NCBI RefSeq assembly: GCF_000341285.1
Contig: NW_005178461.1
Span: 1 to 64,000, forward strand
Reading direction: 5' to 3'
DNA length: 64,000 bases
Source: Galdieria sulphuraria
Taxonomy: Eukaryota; Rhodophyta; Bangiophyceae; Galdieriales; Galdieriaceae
The first letter of the stretch is position 1; the number at the start of each line of letters is the position of its first letter. The translations under genes and the position numbers were made by a program. Below the pieces are notes generated by a model. That model did no database searches. It was given only the letters and a program-made list of their open reading frames with translations, and had not been told where the DNA came from. Of this stretch, positions 33,406 to 44,621 are shown piece by piece.

Positions 33406-34906
33406 TCAATAGGCGTCTAGAAATGAAACTCCACCATCGTCTGCAGTTTCATCCTCGCCTAGCCATTCCTCGAATTTCTGAAACCAAAATTCATATGCAG
33501 ATATGAATATAATTATGAGTTTTACCTTTATACGCTCTTTTCTTTCTTCTTCCGTTTCCTTATAACGGTAATCTGTCTTTCCGTCATAAAATTCAGCTTC
33601 CAATTGCCGTCCACCATACCAACGACCAGTCATAAGCTCAATACAACTAAAAATATTGAAAAAAAAACAAACATATTTCAAAAAAACTTACGACTCCGCT
33701 GCAGCAGGAGAGCGAAAACGTACTGCAACCACACCCTCAGGATTTCTCTCAAATACTGTCAACTGAGACAAAACTTTCTTGAGACTCTTCCTCATAATAT
33801 TGCCTAATACATTACCTTCTCTATTTCTCCAAGCTTTGAACACTCCTCTAACATATCTTTACGAATGTCCTTTATCTCTGTCAACAATAGCTCTATAAGA
33901 GCAAATACAAAGTTTCATACCTCATAATAATGAGGATCGGTCAAAGCTTCTTTCGGCTCAAAAACCTTCTTCAAAATAACAATTCTTAGTCCACGTCCAT
34001 CATCTACACCATCGTTCCAACTGGTTTTCTGTTCTATTAACTGTTTCGTTGAAAATAAGGGTTTCCCAGTATTCTAAAGAAGGCGTTATATCACAAAGAG
34101 TTGTTAAAACCTTCTACTTACTGGAACCTTCCTCGGTATGAAATCTTCCCCTTTCAACTCAAAGCGAGCAGGTTCTAGGTGAATTCGAGTCCCTGTTCCG
34201 AAACGAAACTCGGTTTGATCAAGAACCTTGAAAGCGTTTTCGACCGAAGGTTGTAAAGCATATGTAACAACTCCATCGCCCTTCAGGTAACCGAGCTTGT
34301 CCCTATACAACTTGACCTTTGCCTTTCCAGAATACGCATCAACTTTCAAGATGCCACACTTGGAAAAGAATTCAACGACTTCTTCTTCAGTTGCATCTGA
34401 TGGAATACCAGTAAAGTATACACTAGTATTGTTTTTGGCAACTTCCTCGTTCCAACGTTCTCTCTTCTACAAAACTCTTAAACTATCACAACAAGCATAA
34501 AAAGAATGTTCAAACATACCTTCTTTTTCTGCTCTGCCCGTTTTAACCTTTTTCTTTCTTTCTTTTTCAAATCCTCGAGTGTTAACTTTTTCTTTGAAGA
34601 AGTATTGCTTCTCTCCAAGTTTGGTTCACCAATGTTGTCGTTCAGTACGTCTTCAAGAGCTGCATTATTAGCTAGGCTCGCTTCACTTGCTTTTACACTA
34701 TCATCCTCTCTACTTGCAATCAACTCCACCAACTCTCTCAATTCTGGTTCTTCTGACACTACTGTCCACCTATCCAGTGCTTCTAAAAAGATCCTCGTCA
34801 ACCCATCAATTTCTCCACGTTCGACCAAGTCCCTGAGGTCTTCAAATGTTACTGGTCCTACAGTGTTTCCTTCTAAACTCTGATACCAAATCTTGTCCTT
34901 TTCCAT
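33406..34906 (-). CDS. HTATSF1: Tat-SF1/CUS2-like U2 snRNP-associated splicing factor with N-terminal GYF-like domain
   Basis: Start MEKDKIWYQSLEGNTVGPVT at 34906. The first 50 residues form a GYF_2-like module (IWY...VGPVTFEDLRDLVERGEIDG...RWTVV), followed by a basic linker (KKKERKRLKRAEQKKK). RRM1 includes VYFTGIPSDATEEEVVEFFSKCG and GYLKGDGVVTY. A linker with IPRKVP and KQLIEQKTSWNDGVDDGRGLRIVILK leads to RRM2, a U2AF-homology motif (ERNPEGVVAVRFRSPAAAE, then GRWYGGRQLEAEFYDG, the RxF-like loop). The C-terminus is FEEWLGEDE...VSFLDAY. Six or seven short exons. Tat-SF1/CUS2 binds SF3B1 and U2 snRNA before branchpoint engagement. The GYF-like N-terminus is also seen in plant homologues, from recollection. 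Confidence 0.88.
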
Positions 34907-35661
34907 AGGCTACCGCAGAACACTATGCATTTCTCCAGCAGTGCTAATTAAGGATCCAATAAAGTTCCCAATCGGTTACTTTTGTTGTGAGAAATTAATC
35001 TTAAAAGAGTAATTGTAGATATTAAACTTGACTATAAATACGACTTTATTTTTCACCCCAGAGAATGAAACGGTTCTGTGAATATTGCAATGAGCATTCA
35101 ATGATTCATAGCTTGTCTTTGTCAGTGAAAATAATAAAGTTGAAATCGAGTTGATAGAATTATTTGAACTAACAGTATGTCGTGTATGCTTAAGGCCAAC
35201 CTTTCAGTATCCAAGTTCAACAATGTTTCAGACTCTGTAGCTTTGCAGTTTCTAATTGTGTTTTGGAAGAAAATTCACACAATCGGATAAATTCGCTTTC
35301 ATGGCCATTTCTATTGTTGTAAGATCGACTCTGGTGTTGACTCGATTCTTTATACCAAAGATTAGTATAAAGAGCGCCTTTGTGAGTAATGGGTATATAT
35401 CTCGTCTAATATTCACGAGAAATGACCAATTCTGAACTTACTTTGCATTAAACAAGAGGGCGGTGCCTTAGCTTCTGGTACTCGAAGCAAAATAGATAAG
35501 ATTTACGATTGTTCTCCTTTTTCTTTCTCGAAACTTTATTTATTTCCAACAGTTCGCACAAAAAATAAGTACACTTTACAAATCTTTATCGGGCTTTCAA
35601 TAGTAAGAAAGGAACCCAAGTGAAAGCTGACCTGTGTTTTTCTATAGATGTGTACATTTCT
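34907..35661. other. Intergenic, no gene recognised
   Basis: Upstream of Tat-SF1 and downstream of the Sel1-repeat gene. No coding signal or RNA gene was recognised. Confidence 0.45.
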
Positions 35662-37676
35662 CTAAAGACTTTTATCTGGGCACTTTTTCGCACTTTTGTA
35701 AGTTTCCATTTGGCTGCGGTTTGGGATATATTCCTCTGTTTGGAGAAACTTTCTTCGATGCTGACGGCGAATTCTGCAAAAAATCTGTGATCTCTCTTTT
35801 CCTTCTACCAAGTTCACGCATATGACAAAATAGTGTACTACAACTTACCTTTCTTCAAGTAGAGACGCAGTTTTCTTAAGCGAGTCAGCCCTTTTTTCGC
35901 ACTTTTCCAAACCAAACTGTCCATAACGATAACACTCACTACAATGCAACCATAAAAGAATAATGATGCTAATTGAAAACCCTTAGTTACCTAAGTTTCT
36001 CAAGGGCCACCGTGTGACCCATCTCTGCTGCCTGATTCAATAAATCTATACCGACTTTTATGTTAACTTTTGTTCCCACACCTAGTTATATTTTAAGATA
36101 AAGTTCAGAGAATTCTTAAGAAAGAGAATACCATGAAGGTACATAAGAGCAGCCATATAGTAGCCTTCAGAGAGTCCCTTTAAAGCACGTTGATAGCAGG
36201 AAATATAAAACTAGAATAACTTACTGAAGCACCACTTCTTTCAAAGTACGTCAACGCGTGTTGATAATTTTCCAAACCGTTGTTTGAAGTACTGGAACCA
36301 GCCTTGTAGTAAAGATCTGCCAAAAAGTAACAGGCACCAGCGTGATTTTGCTCCGCAGCAACCAAAAGAAATCTAAATACAATTGTATCTAAGCAATCAC
36401 CACAAGTAAAGTTCTTACTTTAATATCTTTTCCATATTGACTGAACCAGGATCTAACTCTTCCTTTTCTAGCAAAATCTTTGCCAACAAATAGCAGGCTT
36501 CACTGTGATTCTGTTCCGCAGCACTTTCAAGATATCTGAAAATATCAGAATGGATAACAGTCTCCAATAACATAAACAAGGCACATTTACCTTAACGCCG
36601 AGGATTCATCGGGTTCGATAGGCTCCAAGCCCGAAGCATATAGCTCACCGAGAAGGTATTTTGCCTCGATACTTCCTTCTTCGGCAGCGGCTGTCAAATA
36701 CTTGGAAGCCTTAATTCCGTCTCGACTAACCTGAAACACATTGTCTTCATAAACAACCAACAGTGACAAAGAAAGAAAACTAACCGAAGAATATTTGCCA
36801 ATATAACCACGGAAATAAAGGTTACCTAAACATAGGAAAGAAGAAACGATACCCTTCTCAGCTGCTTTTACATAAGCTTCCTTGGCCCTTTCAGGATGCT
36901 GCATCTTTAACCAAGCATTGCCCAACGCAACGAGAGAATCAAGATTTCCACTACTTACACTCTTCTCGTAATATCTTATAGCTATTAGTTCAAAAGGTAA
37001 AGAAAACTACTCTTTGCTTAGCACAATATAACAATTACCCTTCTTTAAAGTTCCTTCCTTTTCAGGCCTCTCGTTGTTCAAAGTAACATTTATACTGTTA
37101 CTTTGCCCTAATTCCTGAGTAAAAGAAGCTGCAGATAACGTCTCTTCATAAAACTTGCACAACTCTCAGAAACTTCAACAAGTCAAACACAAGGAAATAC
37201 CTGTTCCAAGATATCCCCACACAAAAACGAAGCATATGCATCTCCCGCTTCAGCTAGAGGCTCTAGAACTTTCATAGCTTTCTTCTCATCCTGTTCCGTT
37301 CCTATACCACAACGAAGAAGACAACCCATCAATAGCTAGCCGTCGTCAATTTTCACGAAATTGTTTAAAAGCCAACAACCTTTCCTTTTGAGCTCCCCAG
37401 CTCAGCTGACTTAGAGGCAAGAACAAAGGCATTTTGTTTTTGTTCAACACTCAGATTGTCTAGGTCTAAAAGGAGTTGTTCAACTTCCTCTCCAGGATCG
37501 AGTACAGCCTTTTTCGAGTATGTACAGAAGTCAACCTGGTGAGCTGTGCCAAGTTGGTACACTCTATTACAAAACCTTTGCCAACTAATGCTGGAGCTAA
37601 TTTGTACAGAGGGACTAAGTACTCGACATTGACAGCGTCTTAGTCGGTGCAATAATTTTATGAACTTGCTCATCAT
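35662..37676 (-). CDS. Sel1-like repeat (TPR-related) protein, possibly mitochondrial
   Basis: About ten short exons run from MMSKFIKLLHRLRRCQCRVL at 37676 to TAG at 35664-35662. The first 40 residues are Arg/Ser-rich with no acidic residue, as in a mitochondrial presequence. Sel1 units of about 36 aa follow, for example LEPLAEAGDAYASFLCGDIL, KAAEKGIVSSFLCLGNLYFRG, TAAAEEGSIEAKYLLGELYASG, and a unit with NHAGACYFLADLYYKAG then YEQHALTYFERSGA-type helices. Exon boundaries tend to fall between repeats. The last exon is basic (RIRRQHRRKFLQTEE). Sel1 proteins act as adaptors in ER-associated degradation, signalling or mitochondrial assembly; the partner is unknown. Confidence 0.8.
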
Positions 37677-38061
37677 TCAGCAAGTATTAAAGAATTGACT
37701 TGGCAAGAGAGAAATTAAATTTTCTTTGAGATCCTATTATTTGTGATTGATTACTCATTTCTCTCAAAAACTTCATGACTAGTTTTAAACTGAGTGAGTA
37801 CCACAAATTGAAGACTGCTAACAGCATTTTAAAGTATAACAAGTCAAAAACTTTCATAACTACTTCGATGCAGCCAATAAGAAAATAGACAGTACAGATG
37901 TCTCATGTGAAGTGCAAATTGTGCCTTTCTCTGACAGAATAGAGAATAAGCTATTCCATGAATTGCTCATTATCTTTTCATATTTTATGAAATTTGATTC
38001 TTACACTTCTCGATGAGGACGAATCGTTCCAGTCCCGAGGTTGGATTCATTCACAAGGCCC
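37677..38061. promoter_or_regulatory. Divergent Sel1-repeat/NVL intergenic region
   Basis: 385 bp, AT-rich, no recognised motif. An ATG at 38013 is out of frame with NVL and runs 66 codons overlapping its start; it could act as a uORF. Confidence 0.3.
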
Positions 38062-40212
38062 ATGGCTTCCCTCACCGTCCGTGGAGTCATAGAACAAAGA
38101 CTTGGTCAGATAGTGGAATCTACTTCTCAGAAGATCGTAACAGAACTAGAGCTACTGAAGTTAATCGACGCGGTAGAAGCCAACGTTATTGGGTTTGCAA
38201 GAAAAACAAATAGGGCAAAGCGTCTATTGGTCGAGAAAATGCTTTCTTCACTTGGTTACAAGATTGGCACGAGGATAGAATCAGAGCAGCACTCAAACGA
38301 AGGAAGAAATGATGGTTTATGTCCTCATTTCGCTTATCCATATAAAGGAAAACAAGTTGAGTTGCCATATCAACCTTTGGACACAAAGAGAAGAAAATGC
38401 ATAGAGAAGAACAAACCAAACTCAAATAATTTCACTAAAAGCTTGTTGATTGAGTATCCCAGGAAGAGTTTTGAAGATTTTGGTGGCATAGAATTGCTAG
38501 AAAGTGTTCTCAGGGAACTAGTCGAGTGGCCTCTAAGACAACCAGAACTATATCGTCGATTGGGAGTGGACCCCCCAAAAGGGGTACTAATTCACGGTCC
38601 TTCAGGTTGTGGCAAGACACTTTTGGCACAAGTACTGGCAGGAGAATATGGAGTACCACTTGTTAGAGTTTCCGCTCCAGAGGTTAGAACTTTTGAATCT
38701 TTTTATTTGACAGTTTAAGTAACATTCCTGAAGATAGTTGGTGGTCTTTCTGGAGAATCTGAAGAGAGACTGCGTCTCCTATTTGAAGAATCGAAGCAGT
38801 TGGCTCCTTGTATTCTGTTTATTGATGAAGTCGATGCAATATCTTCGAAACGTGAAAGCGCTAGTAAGGATATGGAGAGAAGAATTGTGGCACAGTTTCT
38901 ATCGTGTATGGATACATTAAGCAGCACAGACTTCTCTGTATATCCAGTTATTATTTTAGGAGCAACGAGTAGACCTGATACACTCGACCCATCTTTGAGG
39001 AGAGCCGGTAGGTTTGATCGCGAGCTTGAGTTGGGTGCCCCAAATGAAAGAGGAAGAGACCAAATTTTAAGGTCTCTGTGTAGAAACCTTTCTGTCGACT
39101 CACAGTTAGACTATTCGTACATCTCGAAGAGAACTGCTGGTTATGTCGGCGCAGATCTGGCGTCTTTAATAACAACTGCTGCCACTGCAGCTGTAGCGAG
39201 ATTCCAAAGGGATTCAATAGTGAACTGTGATTACTCAATGGACGATAATTTCGTTCCAATATCTGACGTCAAATTTGAAACAATTTTAATCAAGTTAGAG
39301 GACTTCGAGGTAGCGTTAGAAAAAACCCAACCCAGTGCTCTAAGAGAAGGATTTACAACTGTTCCTGATACGAGTTGGAGTGATATTGGTTCTTTGGATA
39401 ACATACGTGAAGAACTTGAAATGTCTGTTTTAGAACCTATTCACCACCCTGAAAGGTTTGAAGCCTTAGGTTTGAGTCGACCAGCTGGAGTTTTGCTTTA
39501 TGGACCACCCGGTTGTGGAAAGACTTTATTGGCCAAAGCCATTGCTCGTGAAAGTGGTGCGAACTTTATTTCAATAAAAGGACCAGAGCTTCTTAACAAA
39601 TATGTTGGAGAAAGCGAGAGAGCAGTTCGCAGAGTATTTCAACGAGGTAGAGCCTCAGCTCCCTGTATTATTTTTTTTGATGAACTAGATGCGCTGGCTC
39701 CGAGACGTGGAGGTTTCGCCTCTTATACAGATTCAGAAAGTTTTGGGAGTTCATCTGGTGCTTCAGAAAGAGTTGTAAATCAGCTTTTAACAGAGCTTGA
39801 TGGTGTAGAAGCAAGAAGCCAAGTTTTCGTTATTGCTGCTACTAATCGTCCGGATATGATTGATCCTGCCATGTTGAGACCTGGTCGTTTAGATAAATTG
39901 TTGTTCGTTCCGCTGCCCGACAAATATGGTCGTAAAGCTATTTTAGAAACACTTACGCGTAAAATGCCGCTAGCTGACGACGTTTCCCTTGAAAACATTG
40001 CATTTCATGTTCATACAGAAGGATTTAGTGGAGCAGATTTGTCAGCTCTTGTGCGAGAAGCAGCGACAGAATCATTGCGCAGCACTGGAGTAGATGAGAC
40101 ATTCTTGCAAGTGAAAGCTGAGCATTTTGAGAAAGCTTTGAAGAAAGTGCGACCTTCTGTTTCGTCACGTGACGCAAGCATATATCAGCACATGAAAGGA
40201 TCATTTTCTTGA
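38062..40212 (+). CDS. NVL: NVL/Rix7-type double AAA ATPase
   Basis: The product extracts factors from pre-60S ribosomal particles in the nucleolus. Start [14 protein letters not shown] at 38062; one intron at 38684-38734. 699 aa. The N-domain is helical with basic [13 protein letters not shown]1 has [10 protein letters not shown], Walker [27 protein letters not shown] across the intron, Walker [11 protein letters not shown] and the Arg-finger region [15 protein letters not shown]2 has [10 protein letters not shown], Walker [27 protein letters not shown], Walker [16 protein letters not shown] and [12 protein letters not shown]. The [10 protein letters not shown] signature and the KKVRPSVS C-terminus point to NVL/Rix7 rather than Cdc48, which also has a different N-domain. 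Confidence 0.9.
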
Positions 40213-41646
40213 AAGATTGCAATGTGAGCTTGCTAGAGAGAGTATCTCGAAAACGTTGTATTCTTGAAGCCTTTTTACAGCTTTCCTAGATGAGATAACC
40301 GATAGGAAGATGTAAATCCTTCGATGCTGTGAAGCAGTGATGCTATAGACAGTGACTTGCAAAGTTTGTTTTCTGCATACTAGCCAAGCATAAAGACTTG
40401 TCGAAGATTCTGTTCGTTTGATTTCCTGGTATTGTTGAGAAAACAGCGACAGCTAGTTCTCTTTTGTGTAGATTTGGAACACATGTGTATAATAAGATGA
40501 AATCGTTTTATTTATCAGAGCAAGTGACGCAGTTTAAGAGTCTGTCACCAGAGCGACTACTAATTCTTGTATAAGTGGAAAATGAAAAAAGTCTGTTCAT
40601 AACATTATAGCTATTGATACATAAACTAAAGCCAGTTATCATAATGTTTTCGGGCAGCTCCGAGACTTGGCTCTGACTTCCATATATATTTTTGTAGCTT
40701 TCGCATTGTTGTGAACTTTTGGAGAGATGAAGGCCGACTCAAAACGTTTCTTATATCGGGTATTACTTTCAAGGCTATGTTTTTCAGTTTTCACCGAACA
40801 ACGACTCTTATTCTTCTCAAGTTGAGACAGAAATAGAGGAGGTTACGCTCATCTCGTGTATCGACACTGTTGGATAGCGCTGAAAGCAACTTTTATGACA
40901 CTTCTTTTACTTTATATTTCATGACTGAAGTATGTCTCATCACCACTTTAATAATTTTCTTTTTAACAACGGTTTTGGCTCATGATTCCCTCTTATAGGT
41001 TGCTGTAACGCAGCATAATCGCCATTTATTTAGTGGTATATGCTGTTTTTCTTCAACCAAAGTGATTGAGGAAGCAGTATTTTTCTACATTTAAACTATA
41101 ATAAAGAGTACCTCTTAGAAAGCGTTTTATTTTTAGACAACATTTTCAAACTCATTGTTTTATTCTATTTTGATTTTGTTATGTGCAGTGTTGCTTCATA
41201 ATACATATTTTGGATGCAGAGAGTACGAACAATCTCTTCCACGCTTCAATGAACCGTCTATATTTCGTTGGACTTGTTGAGCTTGGGCAAATTTCCATCG
41301 TTTCAAATACAACCACGAGTCATTTGGAATCAACAACTCTCGACAGTGTTGTCGATGCTCTTAAAGTGGATAGTTGCCACACGTTTTACAGAATTTCCTA
41401 TTGCACAACTCGGTTCACATAATTTATTGTGGGGAAGCTAAAAATTCTGAACCGAGTGACTAAGTTTTTCTAACTAGAGGAGTTCCACTATTTTCTGTTA
41501 TGCTGCATAGAATTTTGACAATTATTGTGTTGCCATCTCAACAGGAAGATTAAAATTTAAATTCATAATTTGGTGGGAATTAGCCGTAGCCATTTGAAAT
41601 TTGCGACTGACAGTGTCTCTTAAACCGAAGAACAAGTAACTCCCTT
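40213..41646. other. Long intergenic region, no gene recognised
   Basis: 1.4 kb between NVL and Aurora. A 79-codon stretch at 41183-41422 lacks an ATG start and has no family features. It contains the inverted repeat listed separately. No tRNA was seen. Confidence 0.5.
41408..41457. repeat. Perfect 10-bp inverted repeat with 30-nt loop
   Basis: ACTCGGTTCA at 41408-41417 pairs with TGAACCGAGT at 41448-41457. It lies about 190 bp upstream of the Aurora ATG and could be a hairpin or paired protein-binding half-sites. The function is unknown. Confidence 0.5.
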
Positions 41647-43153
41647 ATGCAACCAGGAAAGCAAAACAACGTAGACTATGGATATATAAATTCTACCGGT
41701 GACCTTAATGTTGAACATGAAAGTTATAAGAGGTTAGAAGACAAGGAGAATACAGTGCAAGTTGGAACACTATGTCAACAGAACAGTCTTGAAAATAGTA
41801 TGTAAACACTGGAAGATTGAAATTTTCTAGGACTCAAGATACTCATCTAGAATACTGTTTATCTAATTCGGAACCAAGAAAGGGTTTGGATTCTTCATGT
41901 TCGGTAACACCGTTGACGAGAAAGAATTTGGAAGTGGAAAAGAGAAGTTCTCGAGCAAACTCGAACCAAAAGACGGAAGAAGTAAAAGTTGAGATAATGA
42001 AGGAGGGGGACAATGTGCAAGAAGTATCCCTTATTCATCAAGGTATTGAATTGGCTTGCAAGTCGTTCGACAAATGAACTAATACCGTCGCGTAGAGTAT
42101 GCAACTAAAGAGGATGAGGACTTGCAAACTAATCCTCGTAGTTCCAAAGAAACAGTAGCTGATAGCAAACCAAAACAGCTAGAAAGCACAGGATTCAGTA
42201 AAAATGAGACAAACAGTTTGAAGGAGAGTTCAAGCAACCAAGCTACTGTTGATAGGCAACCACAAGTTCGATATTGTTCTGGAAATAACCCTTCCGACAG
42301 GACTTGGTCATTAAATGATTTCGATATAGGAAAGCCTTTAGGAAGAGGCAAGTTTGGAAATGTGTATTTGGCAAGAGAAAAGAAGACAGAATTTGTCGTT
42401 GCTCTTAAAGTTTTGTTTAAAAATCAATTGGCCGCTGCTGGAGTAGAATATCAACTTCGAAGGGAAACTGAAATTCAAAGTCATCTCCGACATCCAAATA
42501 TTCTACGACTTTTTGGTTATTTTTACGATAAGAGCCGAGTATACCTCATCCTAGAATACGCTCCTGGAGGAGAACTTTATAAGCTTCTTCAAAAGTCTGG
42601 CAGATTCTCTGAAGAACAGACAGCGCATTACATTTGTTCCCTTGCACATGCTCTCTGCTACTGCCATCATAAGCACGTGATTCATCGCGATATTAAACCA
42701 GAGAATTTACTAATAGGTGCAAAAAATGAGCTGAAAATAGCTGATTTTGGCTGGTCAGTATATGCACCAGATTCACGTCGTCAAACTCTTTGTGGTACCC
42801 TTGACTACCTCGCTCCAGAGATGATTGAAGGTCAGCAGCATGATGAAGCTGTGGACATCTGGGGTTTAGGAGTCCTCATGTATGAATTTCTTGTCGGTCG
42901 ACCTCCATTTGAAGCCTCCGGTCAGCATGAGACATACAGTCGAATAACGAAGGTTGAACTCAATATTCCTGAAAATATCAGTGACCTGGCTAGAGATCTT
43001 CTTCAACATTTACTTGTGAAGGACCCTCGAAGAAGGATCCCCTTTTATCAAGTTCTTGAGCATCCTTGGATCCTCGAGCATGTCCACAAAATACCTCATA
43101 TACCACAGAGTTGGATTAAGAAAGAAAACAACACGACATCAAAAGAATTTTAA
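41647..43153 (+). CDS. AUR: Aurora-family mitotic serine/threonine kinase
   Basis: Three exons: [13 protein letters not shown]... from 41647; a second exon from about 41831; and a main exon from about 42098 after a 55-nt intron. An N-terminal regulatory region of about 190 residues contains a KEN box at residues 33-35 (EDKENT) and an RxxL candidate (TRKNL). The kinase domain has [36 protein letters not shown] and the Aurora-diagnostic activation loop [19 protein letters not shown] with the T-loop Thr. It ends shortly after the kinase domain ([12 protein letters not shown]). Auroras control spindle and chromosome segregation. This single gene may cover A and B roles, as in other algae and fungi. 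It is convergent with the DeSI-PUL gene, with 23 bp between stops. Confidence 0.94.
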
Positions 43154-43176
43154 CAAAATGACTAACCGAAGTTTGT

Positions 43177-44540
43177 TTACTTCAAAAATTCCACCAGTTT
43201 ATTTGATATTGCGCTAATCTGGACAGGCAAATGGTCACTTTTTCTCACAAAAATAGAACTGGATAGATCCATTGCTCGTGCCAACTCTAAAAGTGACTCA
43301 CTGTACATGCAAAGAGCGGCAATCGAAAGTAGTATGTGAGTCCTTTGCTGACTTCCATAGTTGCAACTTGCATCTCTTGTAATAAATGAAAAAAAGTCGT
43401 GACCCAACTGGAATAGAATTTCCTCTGATAGCTCCGTTTTTGAGTGATACAACCATCGACAAAAGTTACTTAACGCAGCACATCCTGTTTCGGCTACTGA
43501 TGGTTTTGGATGAACAAAACTACAGCATAAAGACTTTACAACAATATCTTGATGGGAAGTCTGCACAAGAAACTCAGTAATAATGTCATCATAACGAAAC
43601 ATGTTGGTCAAAAGACGAAGACTCATTAGCGTCGTCGACCATGGACTTGCACTAGAACAATGTTTTTGTAGAATACTGGAAAGATAGTTTTGCGAAATCT
43701 CAATTGCAAGATTTCGGTCTTGTAAGATATCAAACCTTAGTTTATCCAGCAGTGGAAACAAAGTTGAGGAGTCTCCATTCAACGAAAGCTCCAATATTCC
43801 TTGTTTTGAAAGATTTCTGACCATAGGGTTCAACTCGTAGAGTTTACCGACTACTTTTTGCTCGTCAAACTGTTCAAACAGAAACGGATTCTGATATTCA
43901 GCGGAGAGACATTCTTCAAGGCTCTTCCAACCAGAGAAAGCCTCAGTGTGATCAGGACTTCCATTTCCAGGTATCCTTTGAAAGCTGATCGAATCATTTG
44001 AGTCTCGGACAAGTGTAGGACAGAAGAACTTCCAAAGTTCTGACGAAACTGTTGCTGAAGATCTGCTATAACTGGTCGTAGCAGTTGTCCAAAAGGTGTC
44101 CCAAGAGCTATTGAAGGAAGATGCAAAATATCTTCAGGAATACTCTTATTCAAAAGAAATAAAGCACATTCGTTTGTGAAATTATTACAGTTGTTTTCTA
44201 AGAGGTCATATTTTTCGAACGAGTATTTGTGACGTATTGTTGAAAGAAAAGTTTGGAATTCCTCAAGAGTTTTAGAAGTTTCACCTAAATGAATTATCTG
44301 TGAGAGACGTTGACAGTTTCTTGGAAACTAAAAACTCTGACAAACCTTTGCAGGTGACCCATACGGAGTTTGTCCAGGGCGTTCGACACAAATGCCACCG
44401 CCATAGAAGAATTCTTTCGAATACACTACAATACCAGTATGCCAAATGCCTTCGAGTTGAGTCCCAAGTATCCAAGTGGACCATTGTCTGGCTAAACCCT
44501 GTGAAAGATCATAGACATGTAGCGAGACCAGTTGAAGCAT
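43177..44540 (-). CDS. PPPDE (DeSI-type) peptidase fused to a PUL domain
   Basis: The N-terminal PPPDE thiol peptidase starts MLQLVSLHVYDLSQGLAR (ATG 44540; an in-frame ATG at 44621 would add 27 residues). The catalytic His is in QLEGIWHTGIVV, and the catalytic Cys in DLLENNCNNFTNEC. The family hallmark LPSIALGTPFGQLLRP follows directly. PPPDE/DeSI enzymes remove SUMO or ubiquitin. After a frame change the rest is a PUL domain (Doa1/PLAA-type): LSAEYQNPFLFEQFDE, LFPLLDKLRFDIL, WSTTLMSLRLLTNMFR, ETGCAALSNFCRWL. PUL binds Cdc48/p97. Introns: about 44336-44288, and a proposed 44-nt intron (GTTATA...GGAAG, about 44071-44028) that restores the frame; its donor is weak, so a frameshift error is the alternative. 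A DeSI-PUL combination is known in some eukaryotes, sometimes with thioredoxin. Confidence 0.82.
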
Positions 44541-44621
44541 TGCAGGACAAAATGCAAAACAAGAATCGGCACATTTTTGTACCCTCAGGTTAAAGTGAAA
44601 AACAACAGTTTTTTCTTTCAT

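Noticed and set aside
38013-38213. 66-codon ORF starting 49 bp before NVL
   Set aside because: Different frame from NVL, arginine/serine-rich shadow; at most a uORF.
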